This document shows, piece by piece, positions 44,502 to 53,112 of a DNA stretch of 64,000 bases. The DNA is from Eikenella corrodens (GTDB taxonomy: Bacteria > Pseudomonadota > Gammaproteobacteria > Burkholderiales > Neisseriaceae). The stretch's first letter is position 1. Each line of letters starts with the position of its first letter. Both the position numbers and the translations under genes were made by a program. The notes beneath the pieces are model-generated. The model had not been told where the DNA came from. It worked only from the letters and a program-made list of their open reading frames with translations, and did no database searches. The stretch is from NCBI RefSeq assembly GCF_900187105.1, contig NZ_LT906482.1, forward strand, positions 992,001-1,056,000, read 5' to 3'.

Positions 44502-45293
44502 ATGAAGCACCACACCCTCTCCGCCATTTTGCTGGCCGCGTTGCTGCCTCTGGCCGCCTGCAACGCCCAGCCCGCCGCGCAGCAAAACGCCTCCGGGGCT
44601 GCCGCTTCGGCCGCCTCCGCGCCTGCCGGCAGCCCTGAAGCCGTTATCCGCAATAAGCTCACCCAAACCTACGGCGACCAAGGCCTGGAAGTGTTGAGCG
44701 TTACCCCCGCTCCCGTCAGCGGCCTGTATGAAGTGTTCCTTTCCGGCAACCAGCTGGTGTACATGACTGCCGACGGCAACCATATGTTTACCGGCGATTT
44801 GATTGATGTGAACAAACGCAGCAACCTTTCCGAAACCCGCCGCGAAGAGCTCAACCGCATCGATTTCTCCACCCTGCCGCTCGATTCCGCGATTAAAGAA
44901 GTGCGCGGCAACGGCAGACTGAAAGTGGCCGTGTTCTCCGACCCCGATTGTCCCTTCTGCCGCCGTTTGGAAAAAGAATTCGAGCAGATGACCGACATCA
45001 CCATCTACAACTTCATGATGCCCATCCCCAGCCTGCACCCATCCGCCGAAGCCAAAGCCGTGCGCATTTGGTGCAGCCCGAACCGCACTGCCGCCTGGAC
45101 CGAGTGGATGCGCAAAGGCACCGTGCCGCCCGAATCTGCCGGCTGTGAAAACCCGGTGAAAGAAACCATGGCGCTGGGCAACCGCTACGGCTTCAACGGC
45201 ACCCCCACCATGGTGTTCCCCAACGGTAAAATAGTGCCCGGCTATATGCCGAAAGAGGATTTGCAGCAAGCGCTGGAAGCCAACCAGAAATAA
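44502..45293 (+). CDS. dsbC: DsbC-like disulphide isomerase, predicted lipoprotein
   Basis: The 263-residue protein has a lipoprotein signal with Cys20 in LLPLAACNAQ, an Ala-rich linker (about 21-42), an N-terminal dimerisation domain (about 45-120), and a thioredoxin-fold domain with active site CPFC (Cys150 and Cys153) and cis-Pro region FNGTPTMVFPNG. DsbC isomerises wrong disulphides in periplasmic proteins. Most DsbC are soluble; the lipobox predicts a membrane-anchored form. Two further cysteines (IWCSPN, AGCENP) form the usual structural pair. It is a single gene followed by a DUS terminator. Confidence 0.93.
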   Translation: MKHHTLSAILLAALLPLAACNAQPAAQQNASGAAASAASAPAGSPEAVIRNKLTQTYGDQGLEVLSVTPAPVSGLYEVFLSGNQLVYMTADGNHMFTGDLIDVNKRSNLSETRREELNRIDFSTLPLDSAIKEVRGNGRLKVAVFSDPDCPFCRRLEKEFEQMTDITIYNFMMPIPSLHPSAEAKAVRIWCSPNRTAAWTEWMRKGTVPPESAGCENPVKETMALGNRYGFNGTPTMVFPNGKIVPGYMPKEDLQQALEANQK

Positions 45294-45309
45294 GGCATCT
45301 GCCCAAACG

Positions 45310-45343
45310 AAAGGCTACCTGAAAGTTTCAGGTAGCCTTTTTA
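45310..45343 (+). terminator. Inverted DUS pair after dsbC
   Basis: AAAGGCTACCTGAAA and TTTCAGGTAGCCTTTTT form a near-perfect hairpin with T-tail 17 bases after the stop. Confidence 0.7.
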
Positions 45344-45390
45344 TTGCCAATGATGCAGCCGGCCGGCGCAGCCACACCGGCCAAACAGCC

Positions 45391-45870
45391 TCAGTAAGTT
45401 GAATATTGCCCCGCCGGCAGCACGCGGGTGACGCCGTTGGCACCTTGCAGCACGCGTACGCGCTGGCCGGGCTGGAATTGGATGTCGTCTTTCTGCACCA
45501 CGGAAATCGCATCGCGCGAGCCTTCGAGCTGAACTACGATTTCATAGCCGCGTTGGCTGTCGAGCCCGCGGGTGAGCGACTGGGTACCCAAACCGCCCAC
45601 CACCGCGCCCAAAATCGCGCTCACTGCCTCGCCCCGGCCTTTGCCGAAATTGCTGCCGCCGATGCCGCCGAGCAGCGAGCCGGCGGTGGTAAGCAGCGCG
45701 TTGTCTTCGCCGCGGATGGTGGTGGGCGTTACTGACAGCACTTCGCCGTAATATACCCGGGCGGTATTTTGCGCTTGGGAAGTGGTGTATTGCAGGGCGG
45801 AGCTGTTGGCGCAGCCGCCCAGCAGCAGGGCGGCGGATACGGCAGCAGCAAGCAAGCGTGAAGTAGACAT
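45391..45870 (-). CDS. Glycine-zipper outer-membrane lipoprotein, SlyB/Pcp-like
   Basis: The 159-residue protein has a lipobox LLGGC (Cys20) and a glycine-zipper segment (AGSLLGGIGGSNFGKGRGEAVSAILGAVVGGLG, about residues 64-96). The C-terminal beta-rich domain (YEIVVQLEGSRDAISVVQKDDIQFQPGQRVRVLQG) matches the 17-kDa antigen/SlyB family, whose members sit in the outer membrane and contribute to envelope stability. AGGAGA precedes ATG 45870. It is monocistronic. Confidence 0.88.
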   Translation of the reverse strand: MSTSRLLAAAVSAALLLGGCANSSALQYTTSQAQNTARVYYGEVLSVTPTTIRGEDNALLTTAGSLLGGIGGSNFGKGRGEAVSAILGAVVGGLGTQSLTRGLDSQRGYEIVVQLEGSRDAISVVQKDDIQFQPGQRVRVLQGANGVTRVLPAGQYSTY

Positions 45871-46210
45871 GGGATTCTCCTGAAATGTGATTAAACGGGC
45901 GGGATTATATAGCGGATAATATTATAGTGGATGAAATTCAAACAAAGCGAGGCGGCAACGCCGTATGGGTTTAAAGTGAATCCGCTATATGTTTCGATCT
46001 GGCGGAATGCCTGCTTGCCCGGCCAAATGAGGCTACCTGAAAGTTGGGATGGTTTCTGCAAATCCGTTTCAGGTAGCCTTATGCCGCTTGGTGCAAGTTT
46101 TAATTGTCGGCAAATTTATTTAATTTTTGCTATGGTTTCGGCCTGCCTTGCCGTATCATGCGCGCCGCATGGTTTAGTGTGCCAACATTCAATCTTAAAC
46201 GGAGAGTATT
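45871..46210. other. Intergenic region with a MITE-like element and DUS pair
   Basis: The 340-base gap holds an inverted-repeat element (45923-45989) and an inverted DUS pair (about 46029-46080). Upstream of the DUF4189 gene there is an AT-rich stretch with TTTAATTTTTGCTATGG (about 46119), but no clear promoter. No gene is seen. Confidence 0.55.
45923..45989. repeat. 67-bp MITE-like inverted-repeat element
   Basis: TATAGTGGAT is inverted, with one mismatch, as ATCCGCTATA. The interior AAAGCGAGGCGGCAACGCCGTAT is like those at 20527 and 21364, and like parts of the Correia element at 36163. Confidence 0.65.
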
Positions 46211-47179
46211 GTGTTCCCCCAACCTTTTTCCCTGAAACGGTTGCTGCCTTGGGCGGCTGTTTTATTGCTGGCCGGCTGCGCCACCACCATCCGCCCGACC
46301 GACACCCTGCGCTGGCGCGGCAAAGACATCAGCGATTTTGTTGCCGAACGCGCCCATCGCATGCCCGATATCGTGCGCCGCAACTGCGTGAAAAATAATG
46401 AAGTGCGCAACCTCTATGCCTGGCGTATTGATCTCTACGAAATCCGTCAGGCCTATGTAGGCCAATCCGGCAATGTGCATTATTACCAAAACTACCGCCA
46501 TTACAACGACTACGAATACCGCATCGTGGTAACTAAGCCAGACGGCACCATCCTTTCAGTGCGCGATACCGCTTTTGGCAATGCCGATAAAGAATACGGC
46601 TGTGAAGAATACCGCGAAGAGCTCAAGCCGCAAAACAGACCGCAGGCCGCTGATAGGGCGAGAACCACCCGTGGCGCAGCCAATCAAGCCAACACGCCGG
46701 CCAAGCCCCGCGTGTGGCGCGCCATTGCCATGAATGAAAACAACGCCGAAGTCATCTACCCATCCGCCGCCCACCCCACCGAAGAAGCCGCCAAAGCCGA
46801 TGCGCTGCGCCAATGCCAACGCGCTTCCGGCAATCAATGCGGCGTGTGGCAGCGGTTTAGCAATATGTGTTTCGGTATGTCGGTGGGGCAGAAAAACGGC
46901 CGGCTCACCCATTTTCCTGCTGTTAGCCTAGATGCCCAGCATGCCGACTATGCCGCTATCCAAAACTGCCGCAGCAGCGGCGGCACGCAATGCGATCTGT
47001 TTAAACACAGCGTTTGCGCCCTGCCTTGCGACATCACCAAAAACGGCTGCTATTTCGATCAGCCGCTCTTGGGCAGCTATGGCCATTTCAACGGCCAAGT
47101 GAAGCCGGTGGGCTTGGATAAGCCGGATGAAGAATTAGACGAAAGCATCCTGCGCATCATCATGCGTCATCCGCGCTAG
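46211..47179 (+). CDS. DUF4189-containing lipoprotein
   Basis: The 322-residue protein has a lipobox LLAGC (Cys23). The C-terminal half carries a DUF4189-like domain: VWRAIAMNENNAEVIYPSAAHPTEEAAKADALRQCQRASGNQCGVW, with paired cysteines and a second related part (YAAIQNCRSSGGTQCDLFKHSVCALPCD). The N-terminal half (residues 24-150) is of unknown fold. GTG 46211 follows GGAGAG. Neisseriaceae have several such proteins of unknown function, likely attached to the outer membrane. Confidence 0.78.
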   Translation: MFPQPFSLKRLLPWAAVLLLAGCATTIRPTDTLRWRGKDISDFVAERAHRMPDIVRRNCVKNNEVRNLYAWRIDLYEIRQAYVGQSGNVHYYQNYRHYNDYEYRIVVTKPDGTILSVRDTAFGNADKEYGCEEYREELKPQNRPQAADRARTTRGAANQANTPAKPRVWRAIAMNENNAEVIYPSAAHPTEEAAKADALRQCQRASGNQCGVWQRFSNMCFGMSVGQKNGRLTHFPAVSLDAQHADYAAIQNCRSSGGTQCDLFKHSVCALPCDITKNGCYFDQPLLGSYGHFNGQVKPVGLDKPDEELDESILRIIMRHPR

Positions 47180-47200
47180 AGCGTTTGGCAGAAGATACGA

Positions 47201-47286
47201 AAAGGCTACCTGAAAGCATAAGCTTCAACGCAGTTAAAATGAGCTCTGCGCGTTGCTGCGAAGCTGAAATTTCAGGTAGCCTTTTT
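47201..47286 (+). terminator. Inverted DUS pair with companion motifs after the DUF4189 gene
   Basis: AAAAGGCTACCTGAAAG and TTTCAGGTAGCCTTTTTT flank a loop with AAGCTTCAACGCAGTTAAAA and GCTGCGAAGCTGAAA, the same words found in other DUS loops. Confidence 0.5.
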
Positions 47287-47354
47287 TATGGCCGGAAGCA
47301 AATGGGTTGAACCGAGCGATTTGAGTAGGAAAATGCCGGATTGGCCGTGTTGGG

Positions 47355-48071
47355 CTACGGTTGCTCATCCAACATTTGCTGCAAAGCGGCAAACAGGTTG
47401 GTGCCGTTGGCAAATTGATAGAAATCGGGGCGGCCGGCCAGGAAATGGCGCAGTTCGCCGTATCGCTGCAGGCGGCACAATACCAGCGCATAGAGTTCAT
47501 TTTCCATGCCGCCTTGTAACGGGCGACTTTGCATGAAGAGGCAGAAACCCTCTAAGTCAGGCACTTGCTGTGTAAAGCTGGCAATGTCGGCTTCTATTTG
47601 CCCGGCAGTCTGCCGCACCCAATCCAGCATTTGCTTAAGCGTAAAGTGGGCGAAGTCGGGTTTTTGTATGCACCACTCGTCTTGTATCCCCGTTAAGCAC
47701 AGTGACGGTTCGCCATTGAGCCGGCGGCTGAAGCTTTTTATCATCTCTTCTTCGCCGAACAGTTTGAAAAACAACGAATCCAGACAATCCGGTTTGGCTT
47801 CTATGCGGATGGATACACGCTCACTGATGGGTTTGCCGTCAAACACGGCCACCAAATAAACCTGGACAACGCTGAAAATGTAGCCGTCTTTAACCCAATA
47901 AATAAAACCGCCGGAGGCCGTCTGAAAGCCGCGCGTTTTGAGTTCGGCTTTAAATAATTGTTCCAGCCATTGGCGTTTTACGCTGTCGCGGAATTTTTCG
48001 CGCCCGCGTTCGGCTTGCACTTTGTCCCAAGCTTTGAGTAGAGAGGCGGGGAGGCGGTGAATATCCGGCAT
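47355..48071 (-). CDS. Hypothetical protein, weakly DUF4304-like
   Basis: The 238-residue soluble protein begins MPDIHRLPASLLKAWDKVQAERGREKF. A middle part, LFKAELKTRGFQTASGGFIYWVKDGYIFSVVQVY, then RVSIRIEAKPDCLDSLFFKLFG, loosely resembles DUF4304 or SUKH-neighbourhood proteins. A Neisseria-type DUS AGGCCGTCTGAA (47915-47926 on the plus strand) encodes GFQTA. A DUS pair separates it from trpB. Its function is unknown; an orphan immunity-like role is only a guess. Confidence 0.6.
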   Translation of the reverse strand: MPDIHRLPASLLKAWDKVQAERGREKFRDSVKRQWLEQLFKAELKTRGFQTASGGFIYWVKDGYIFSVVQVYLVAVFDGKPISERVSIRIEAKPDCLDSLFFKLFGEEEMIKSFSRRLNGEPSLCLTGIQDEWCIQKPDFAHFTLKQMLDWVRQTAGQIEADIASFTQQVPDLEGFCLFMQSRPLQGGMENELYALVLCRLQRYGELRHFLAGRPDFYQFANGTNLFAALQQMLDEQP

Positions 48072-48087
48072 GATGATACAGGTAAAA

Positions 48088-48116
48088 TTTCAGGTAGCCT
48101 CAAAGGCTACCTGAAA
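48088..48116 (-). terminator. Inverted DUS pair after trpB
   Basis: TTTCAGGTAGCCT and AGGCTACCTGAAA meet with a two-base loop three bases past the trpB stop. Confidence 0.6.
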
Positions 48117-48118
48117 CC

Positions 48119-49388
<1,270 letters not shown>

Positions 49389-49417
49389 ATGAATATCAAG
49401 GACTCCATTCTAACCGC

Positions 49418-50356
49418 TTATTCCGCGCTTTCCAAAGCCCGTTTTCTCGCCGCGACCCATTCCGAAGCCGCAATTCCCGCCGCCACCAAGATTAAGGCCG
49501 TGAGCACATAGCCGCCCAAGCGCTCGTCTGGAAAGGCCGCCGCGCCCACCAGCGCGCCGAACACCGGCAGCAGGTTCATTGTGAGCGCCGCCCGCCCCGC
49601 GCCAATCGCAATCACGCTTTCCATATAAAACAGCTTGGACAAAATCGCAATAAACACAGCAACATAAAGCAGCAGCAGCCAAGCCTGCCACGGCGGCATT
49701 CGAAAGCCTTTCTCCACCCCTTCCCACACATAAAACGGTGCACTCACCCCCACCGCCGCCACACACATAGCCCACAGCAGGCTTGCCCAATGCACCTTCG
49801 GCGCAGCGCGCAGCGCCAGCGAATAGCCGGCATAAATCAAAGAAATCACCAACGCCAGCGCATCCCCTTGCGACAAACCTGTTTCCAGCAGCGCGGCCGG
49901 ATTGCCCCGGCCCACCACCCATACCACGCCCGCAAACGACAGCCCCACCCCCAGCCATTGCAGCCAATGCGCCCGCGTGCGCCAAAACAGCACCTCCGCG
50001 AGCAACACCATCACCGGAATCAGCGCCGTGATAATCGACACATTCACCACCGCCGCCCCGCGTGCAAACGCGCTGTAGAGCACGATATTAAACAGCGCAA
50101 ACCCGCTACCGCCCACCAACAATAGCCACAACGCACGCGGTTTGAGCACAGGCAAATCCTCCCGAATCCGCGCGCGGAACAGCCACGAAAGCAGCAAAGC
50201 CGCCAGCACCCAGCGCCAAAACGTAAACTCATAAGGCGAAAGCCAAGCTTTGCCCAGCTTGCCCGCCACATTGCTCGTGGCCCAGAACGCCGGTGCCAAA
50301 AACAGCATCACATAAGGGTGCGGCAGGCCGTTTGCCTGCCAAATACGGAAACGCAT
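49418..50356 (-). CDS. EamA-type DMT permease downstream of a TPP riboswitch
   Basis: The 312-residue protein has ten hydrophobic segments in two EamA repeats: FLAPAFWATSNVAGKLGKAWLSPYEFTFWRWVLAALLLSW in the first, and AVFIAILSKLFYMESVIAIGAGRAALTMNLLPVFGALVGAAAF in the second. The leader contains a TPP riboswitch (50580-50661) with an intrinsic terminator, so its expression should rise when thiamine pyrophosphate is low. This suggests transport of thiamine or a precursor, although DMT proteins are not the commonest thiamine transporters. Substrate assignment is inference from regulation alone. No thi genes are adjacent. Confidence 0.88.
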   Translation of the reverse strand: MRFRIWQANGLPHPYVMLFLAPAFWATSNVAGKLGKAWLSPYEFTFWRWVLAALLLSWLFRARIREDLPVLKPRALWLLLVGGSGFALFNIVLYSAFARGAAVVNVSIITALIPVMVLLAEVLFWRTRAHWLQWLGVGLSFAGVVWVVGRGNPAALLETGLSQGDALALVISLIYAGYSLALRAAPKVHWASLLWAMCVAAVGVSAPFYVWEGVEKGFRMPPWQAWLLLLYVAVFIAILSKLFYMESVIAIGAGRAALTMNLLPVFGALVGAAAFPDERLGGYVLTALILVAAGIAASEWVAARKRALESAE

Positions 50357-50471
50357 GGTTTAATCCTCTTGCAACAGCCCGCCGCCAGCGGAAGGCTACC
50401 TGAAAAATATTTACTGCGAAAACACAGTTGCTTACGGGTGAAGATTGCGTGCCATGCTCAGGATGGCAGGC

Positions 50472-50500
50472 AACAAAAAACGCCCCGATCAATCGGAGCG
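50472..50500 (-). terminator. Intrinsic terminator of the TPP riboswitch leader
   Basis: On the minus strand CGCTCCGAT and ATCGGGGCG form a nine-pair stem with a two-base loop, followed by TTTTTTG. It lies between the riboswitch and the permease gene, which suggests control by premature termination. Confidence 0.8.
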
Positions 50501-50579
50501 CATCATCACGTTGCCGCGGCAGAATCTGCTCTACCGCCTGCGGCCAATCAAACCGGGCAGTATCCCGCCCAAACCGGCC

Positions 50580-50661
50580 GCGAGTTCCCTCCGTCGGCAT
50601 TAACCGGTTCAGGTGCAACGGGTATGTTCTCAGCCGCACAAGGCAGCACCCCGACTCAAGG
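50580..50661 (-). promoter_or_regulatory. TPP riboswitch (THI element)
   Basis: Read on the minus strand, the element starts GAGTCGGGGTGCTGCC. The conserved GGCTGAGA core follows, then ACCCGTTGCACCTGA, GGTTAATGCCG and GGAGGGAACTC. GAGT and ACTC close the P1 stem. Order and spacing match the thiamine pyrophosphate aptamer. Confidence 0.93.
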
Positions 50662-50669
50662 GGGCGGAT

Positions 50670-50782
50670 TATAGTGGAATTCCCAATCCGCTGCTATGGC
50701 GTGGTGCGCCTAGCTGTATTGTTCATGCTGCCTGCGGCTGGCCGCCTTGTAGCAATATAGTGAATGAGGAATTTCACGATAT
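50670..50782. repeat. Degenerate Correia-like element
   Basis: TATAGTGGAATTCC at the left is imperfectly inverted as GGAATTTCACGATA at the right. The interior TAGCTGTATTG and TGCCTGCGGCTGGCCGCCTTG resembles the Correia core, but with many changes. It directly abuts the riboswitch and may carry its promoter. Confidence 0.5.
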
Positions 50783-50850
50783 GGTTTTCTGCGGCACGTT
50801 TTAGAGGGGCGGGGTTGTACGCAGCTATTTGAAGTGCCGAATCTTTCAAA

Positions 50851-50892
50851 TTTTCAGGTAGCCTCAAGCCGCCTTGAAAGGCTACCTGAAAA
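50851..50892 (-). terminator. Inverted DUS pair after the UDG-family gene
   Basis: TTTTCAGGTAGCCTC and AGGCTACCTGAAAA flank a short loop containing CAAGCCGCCTTG, immediately past the stop of the UDG-family gene. Confidence 0.6.
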
Positions 50893-51477
50893 CTATACCA
50901 ATCCTGCCATCTCGAAAAACGCTCGATATGCCGCTGCCTTTTTCTGCAAACTCAGCGGATACGCCCGCGAGGTGGAAGGCAGACGGGTGAGGGTGAGATG
51001 CCGATTGGCCAAAGTGAAGGGCAGCGTTTCGCCGGTTTTCGGCATTTTCGGCGCATCGGGCAGCAGGGAGAGCAGCACTTCGGTGGCCTTGCCGCCGGTG
51101 GTGCATATATGGCGGCAGCGCGGCAGCCGGGCGAGTACGGCGGGCAAATCTACGGTTTCCACCACGCGCAGGAATTTGTCGGAAGCATTATCTTGCTCGC
51201 GCACGGCTTTGAGCACGGTGGGGCAGGAGGCGATGCCGCGCTCGTGCAGGAAGGCTTTGATTTTTTCCGCGTCAAATGCTTTTTCGCCTATTTTTTGGAA
51301 GTGCGCGGTATCGTTGAAGAACACGAGCCCGTACACGCGCCACATATCGTTGATGAAATTGGGATAGTGAAACAGCATGGCGTGCTTTTCCGCCTTGGGC
51401 GGGAAGGTGCCCATCATCATCACGGTGGCTTCGGGCGGCAGCAGGGCGGGGAAGGGGTGGCTTTCGATTTCGGGCAT
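50893..51477 (-). CDS. Uracil-DNA glycosylase family protein
   Basis: The 194-residue protein has the UDG-superfamily pattern of a short, uncharacterised branch: MMMGTFPPKAEKHAMLFHYPNFINDMWRVYGLVFF near the N terminus (motif I region), ERGIASCPTVLKAVREQDN in the middle and TRLPSTSRAYPLSLQKKAAAYRAFF at the C terminus (motif II region). These proteins are expected to act on uracil or mismatched bases in DNA, but catalytic residues differ from classical Ung. ATG 51477 fits. It stands alone. Confidence 0.78.
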   Translation of the reverse strand: MPEIESHPFPALLPPEATVMMMGTFPPKAEKHAMLFHYPNFINDMWRVYGLVFFNDTAHFQKIGEKAFDAEKIKAFLHERGIASCPTVLKAVREQDNASDKFLRVVETVDLPAVLARLPRCRHICTTGGKATEVLLSLLPDAPKMPKTGETLPFTLANRHLTLTRLPSTSRAYPLSLQKKAAAYRAFFEMAGLV

Positions 51478-51618
51478 GTCGGCAATGCAATAATTTGGAG
51501 GGGTTCATTATAAAGCGAATAAAAGCGGGAGCCGTTCGATTTTTCCCGCCGGCTATGATAAAGTAGAACCAAGATAAAAAGTTTGTTCAACCCTTACCCA
51601 CTCGAAAGCGAGAAAATA

Positions 51619-51837
51619 ATGTTCCCAGAATATCGCGACCTCATCAGCCAGCTCAAACAATCTGACAAACGCTTTGCCCGCCTGTTTGACGAACACAATG
51701 AGCTGGACGAAAAAATCGCCAATATGGTCAAAAATCCGGTTACCGGCAATTTGGACGAAGTGGAAGTGCTGAAAAAACAGAAGCTGCATTTGAAAGACCA
51801 GCTCTATCAAATCCTGAAACAGCACGACAAAAAATAA
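51619..51837 (+). CDS. YdcH-family (DUF465) small protein
   Basis: The 72-residue helical protein starts MFPEYRDLISQLKQSDKRFARLFDEHNELDEKI and continues VEVLKKQKLHLKDQLYQILKQHDKK, typical of DUF465. The fold is a helical hairpin; function is unknown. ATG 51619 is chosen over a 12-codon upstream extension because the family starts at MFPEYRD. It is followed by a DUS pair. Confidence 0.88.
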   Translation: MFPEYRDLISQLKQSDKRFARLFDEHNELDEKIANMVKNPVTGNLDEVEVLKKQKLHLKDQLYQILKQHDKK

Positions 51838-51859
51838 GGCCTGATTAAAAACAGGCTAA

Positions 51860-51920
51860 GAAGGCTACCTGAAAGTTTGGCTTCGCAGAACTTGGCTGCG
51901 CTGCGTTTCAGGTAGCCTTT
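51860..51920 (+). terminator. Inverted DUS pair with companion motif after the YdcH-like gene
   Basis: AAGGCTACCTGAAAG and TTTCAGGTAGCCTTT flank a loop with TTGGCTTCGCAGAACTTGG, another copy of the recurrent GCTTCGCAGAA word. Confidence 0.5.
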
Positions 51921-52098
51921 ACTGCTTTAAATACGGCCGAAGCTGCCGCTTAACAAACTCTGCCGTTTCCATACAGATAAATACAAAAACTGGACATTTC
52001 CCCCACTATCGCCGAAAATAAGCATCTTGCCCGCCAGTGGCAAACCGCGTTTTAATGCGCAAATATTCATTTCAACCGAATTTAAACCGACCTCCAGC

Positions 52099-52554
52099 AT
52101 GAAACCCGCCATCCTCGTTATGCACGGCCCCAACCTCAATCTTTTGGGGCAGCGCGAACCGGAAATCTACGGCCGCACCACCCTTGCCGACATCAATGCC
52201 GGCCTGCAGGCGTGCGCCGAAGCTGCCGGTTTTGCCTTTGAAGCCGTGCAGAGCAATGCCGAAGCCGTGCTGATTGAGCGTGCCCAGGCGGCCATGGCCG
52301 ACCATACCGCCTTTATCATCATCAACCCGGCAGCCTACACCCACACCAGCGTCGCCCTGCGCGATGCGCTTGCTGCCGCCGGCAAACCCTTTATCGAAGT
52401 CCACCTCTCCAACGTGCACGCCCGCGAGCTCTTCCGCCGCCATTCCTATTTTTCTGATTTGGCGCAGGGCGTGATTTGCGGGCTGGGTGCACACGGCTAC
52501 TCCGCCGCGCTGGATTTCGCCATTGAATACTTGCAACAAAAACAGGCCGGCTAA
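52099..52554 (+). CDS. aroQ: Type II 3-dehydroquinate dehydratase
   Basis: The 151-residue shikimate-pathway enzyme begins [25 protein letters not shown] with the catalytic tyrosine in [23 protein letters not shown] carries the catalytic histidine, and [37 protein letters not shown] completes the active site. ATG 52099 is the family start. accB starts 36 bases downstream of its stop and accC follows, the same aroQ-accB-accC order seen in many bacteria. Confidence 0.97.
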   Translation: MKPAILVMHGPNLNLLGQREPEIYGRTTLADINAGLQACAEAAGFAFEAVQSNAEAVLIERAQAAMADHTAFIIINPAAYTHTSVALRDALAAAGKPFIEVHLSNVHARELFRRHSYFSDLAQGVICGLGAHGYSAALDFAIEYLQQKQAG

Positions 52555-52590
52555 AGCCCGGCTCCGAATCCCTTAAAAGGACCTCTAATT

Positions 52591-53052
52591 ATGGATTTAC
52601 GCAAACTCAAAAAACTCATCGACTTGGTGGAAGAATCCGGCATTGCTGAGATTGAAGTAACCGAAGGTGAAGAAAAAGTGCGCATCACCCGCTCGCTGGC
52701 CGCGCCGCAGCCCGTGTATGCCGCTGCGCCTGCCGTGGCTGCCGCTCCGGCTCCCGCCGCGGCCGCTGCCGCACCCGTTGCAGCCGCAGGCGCGCCTGCC
52801 GCCCCCGCCCGTGATTTGAGCAAAGCGCAAACCTCTCCTATGGTAGGCACTTTCTACCGTGCCCCCGGCCCGAACGCGCCGGTGTTTGTGGAAGTGGGCC
52901 AGAGCGTGAACGCCGGCGACACCTTGTGCATCATCGAAGCCATGAAGCTGATGAACGAAATCGAAGCCGAACGCAGCGGCGTGGTGAAAGAAATTCTGGT
53001 GGAAAACGGCCAGCCGGTAGAGTTTGGCGAGCCGCTGTTTATCATCGAATAA
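52591..53052 (+). CDS. accB: Biotin carboxyl carrier protein of acetyl-CoA carboxylase
   Basis: The 153-residue carrier has an N-terminal segment [23 protein letters not shown], an Ala/Pro-rich flexible linker (about residues 36-75) and the C-terminal biotinyl domain with the biotinylated Lys119 in [10 protein letters not shown]. It carries carboxybiotin between AccC and AccAD for malonyl-CoA synthesis. AAAAGGACC precedes ATG 52591. It lies in an operon with aroQ upstream and accC downstream; an inverted DUS pair lies in the 60-base accB-accC gap. Confidence 0.97.
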   Translation: MDLRKLKKLIDLVEESGIAEIEVTEGEEKVRITRSLAAPQPVYAAAPAVAAAPAPAAAAAAPVAAAGAPAAPARDLSKAQTSPMVGTFYRAPGPNAPVFVEVGQSVNAGDTLCIIEAMKLMNEIEAERSGVVKEILVENGQPVEFGEPLFIIE

Positions 53053-53097
53053 TTTTTCAGGTAGCCTCCTGCTGCGGCATAGAGGCTACCTGAAAAC
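53053..53097 (+). repeat. Inverted DUS pair within the accB-accC operon
   Basis: TTTTTCAGGTAGCCTC and GAGGCTACCTGAAAA flank a loop of about 12 bases in the 60-base gap of an operon. Unlike most such pairs it is not at an operon end, so it could be an attenuator or processing hairpin. Confidence 0.6.
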
Positions 53098-53112
53098 CAT
53101 AAGGCAAAGATT

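Larger units (their letters stand above)
50357..50892. other. Leader region and Correia-like remnant
   Basis: From left to right: a single DUS (about 50393), the attenuator terminator (50472-50500), the TPP riboswitch (50580-50661), a degenerate Correia-like element (50670-50782), and an inverted DUS pair (50851-50892). No protein-coding gene is supported. Confidence 0.65.

Noticed and set aside
50229..50639. Minus-strand open frame between the riboswitch and the DMT permease
   Set aside because: It runs through the riboswitch aptamer and terminator, has no family features and overlaps the permease start.
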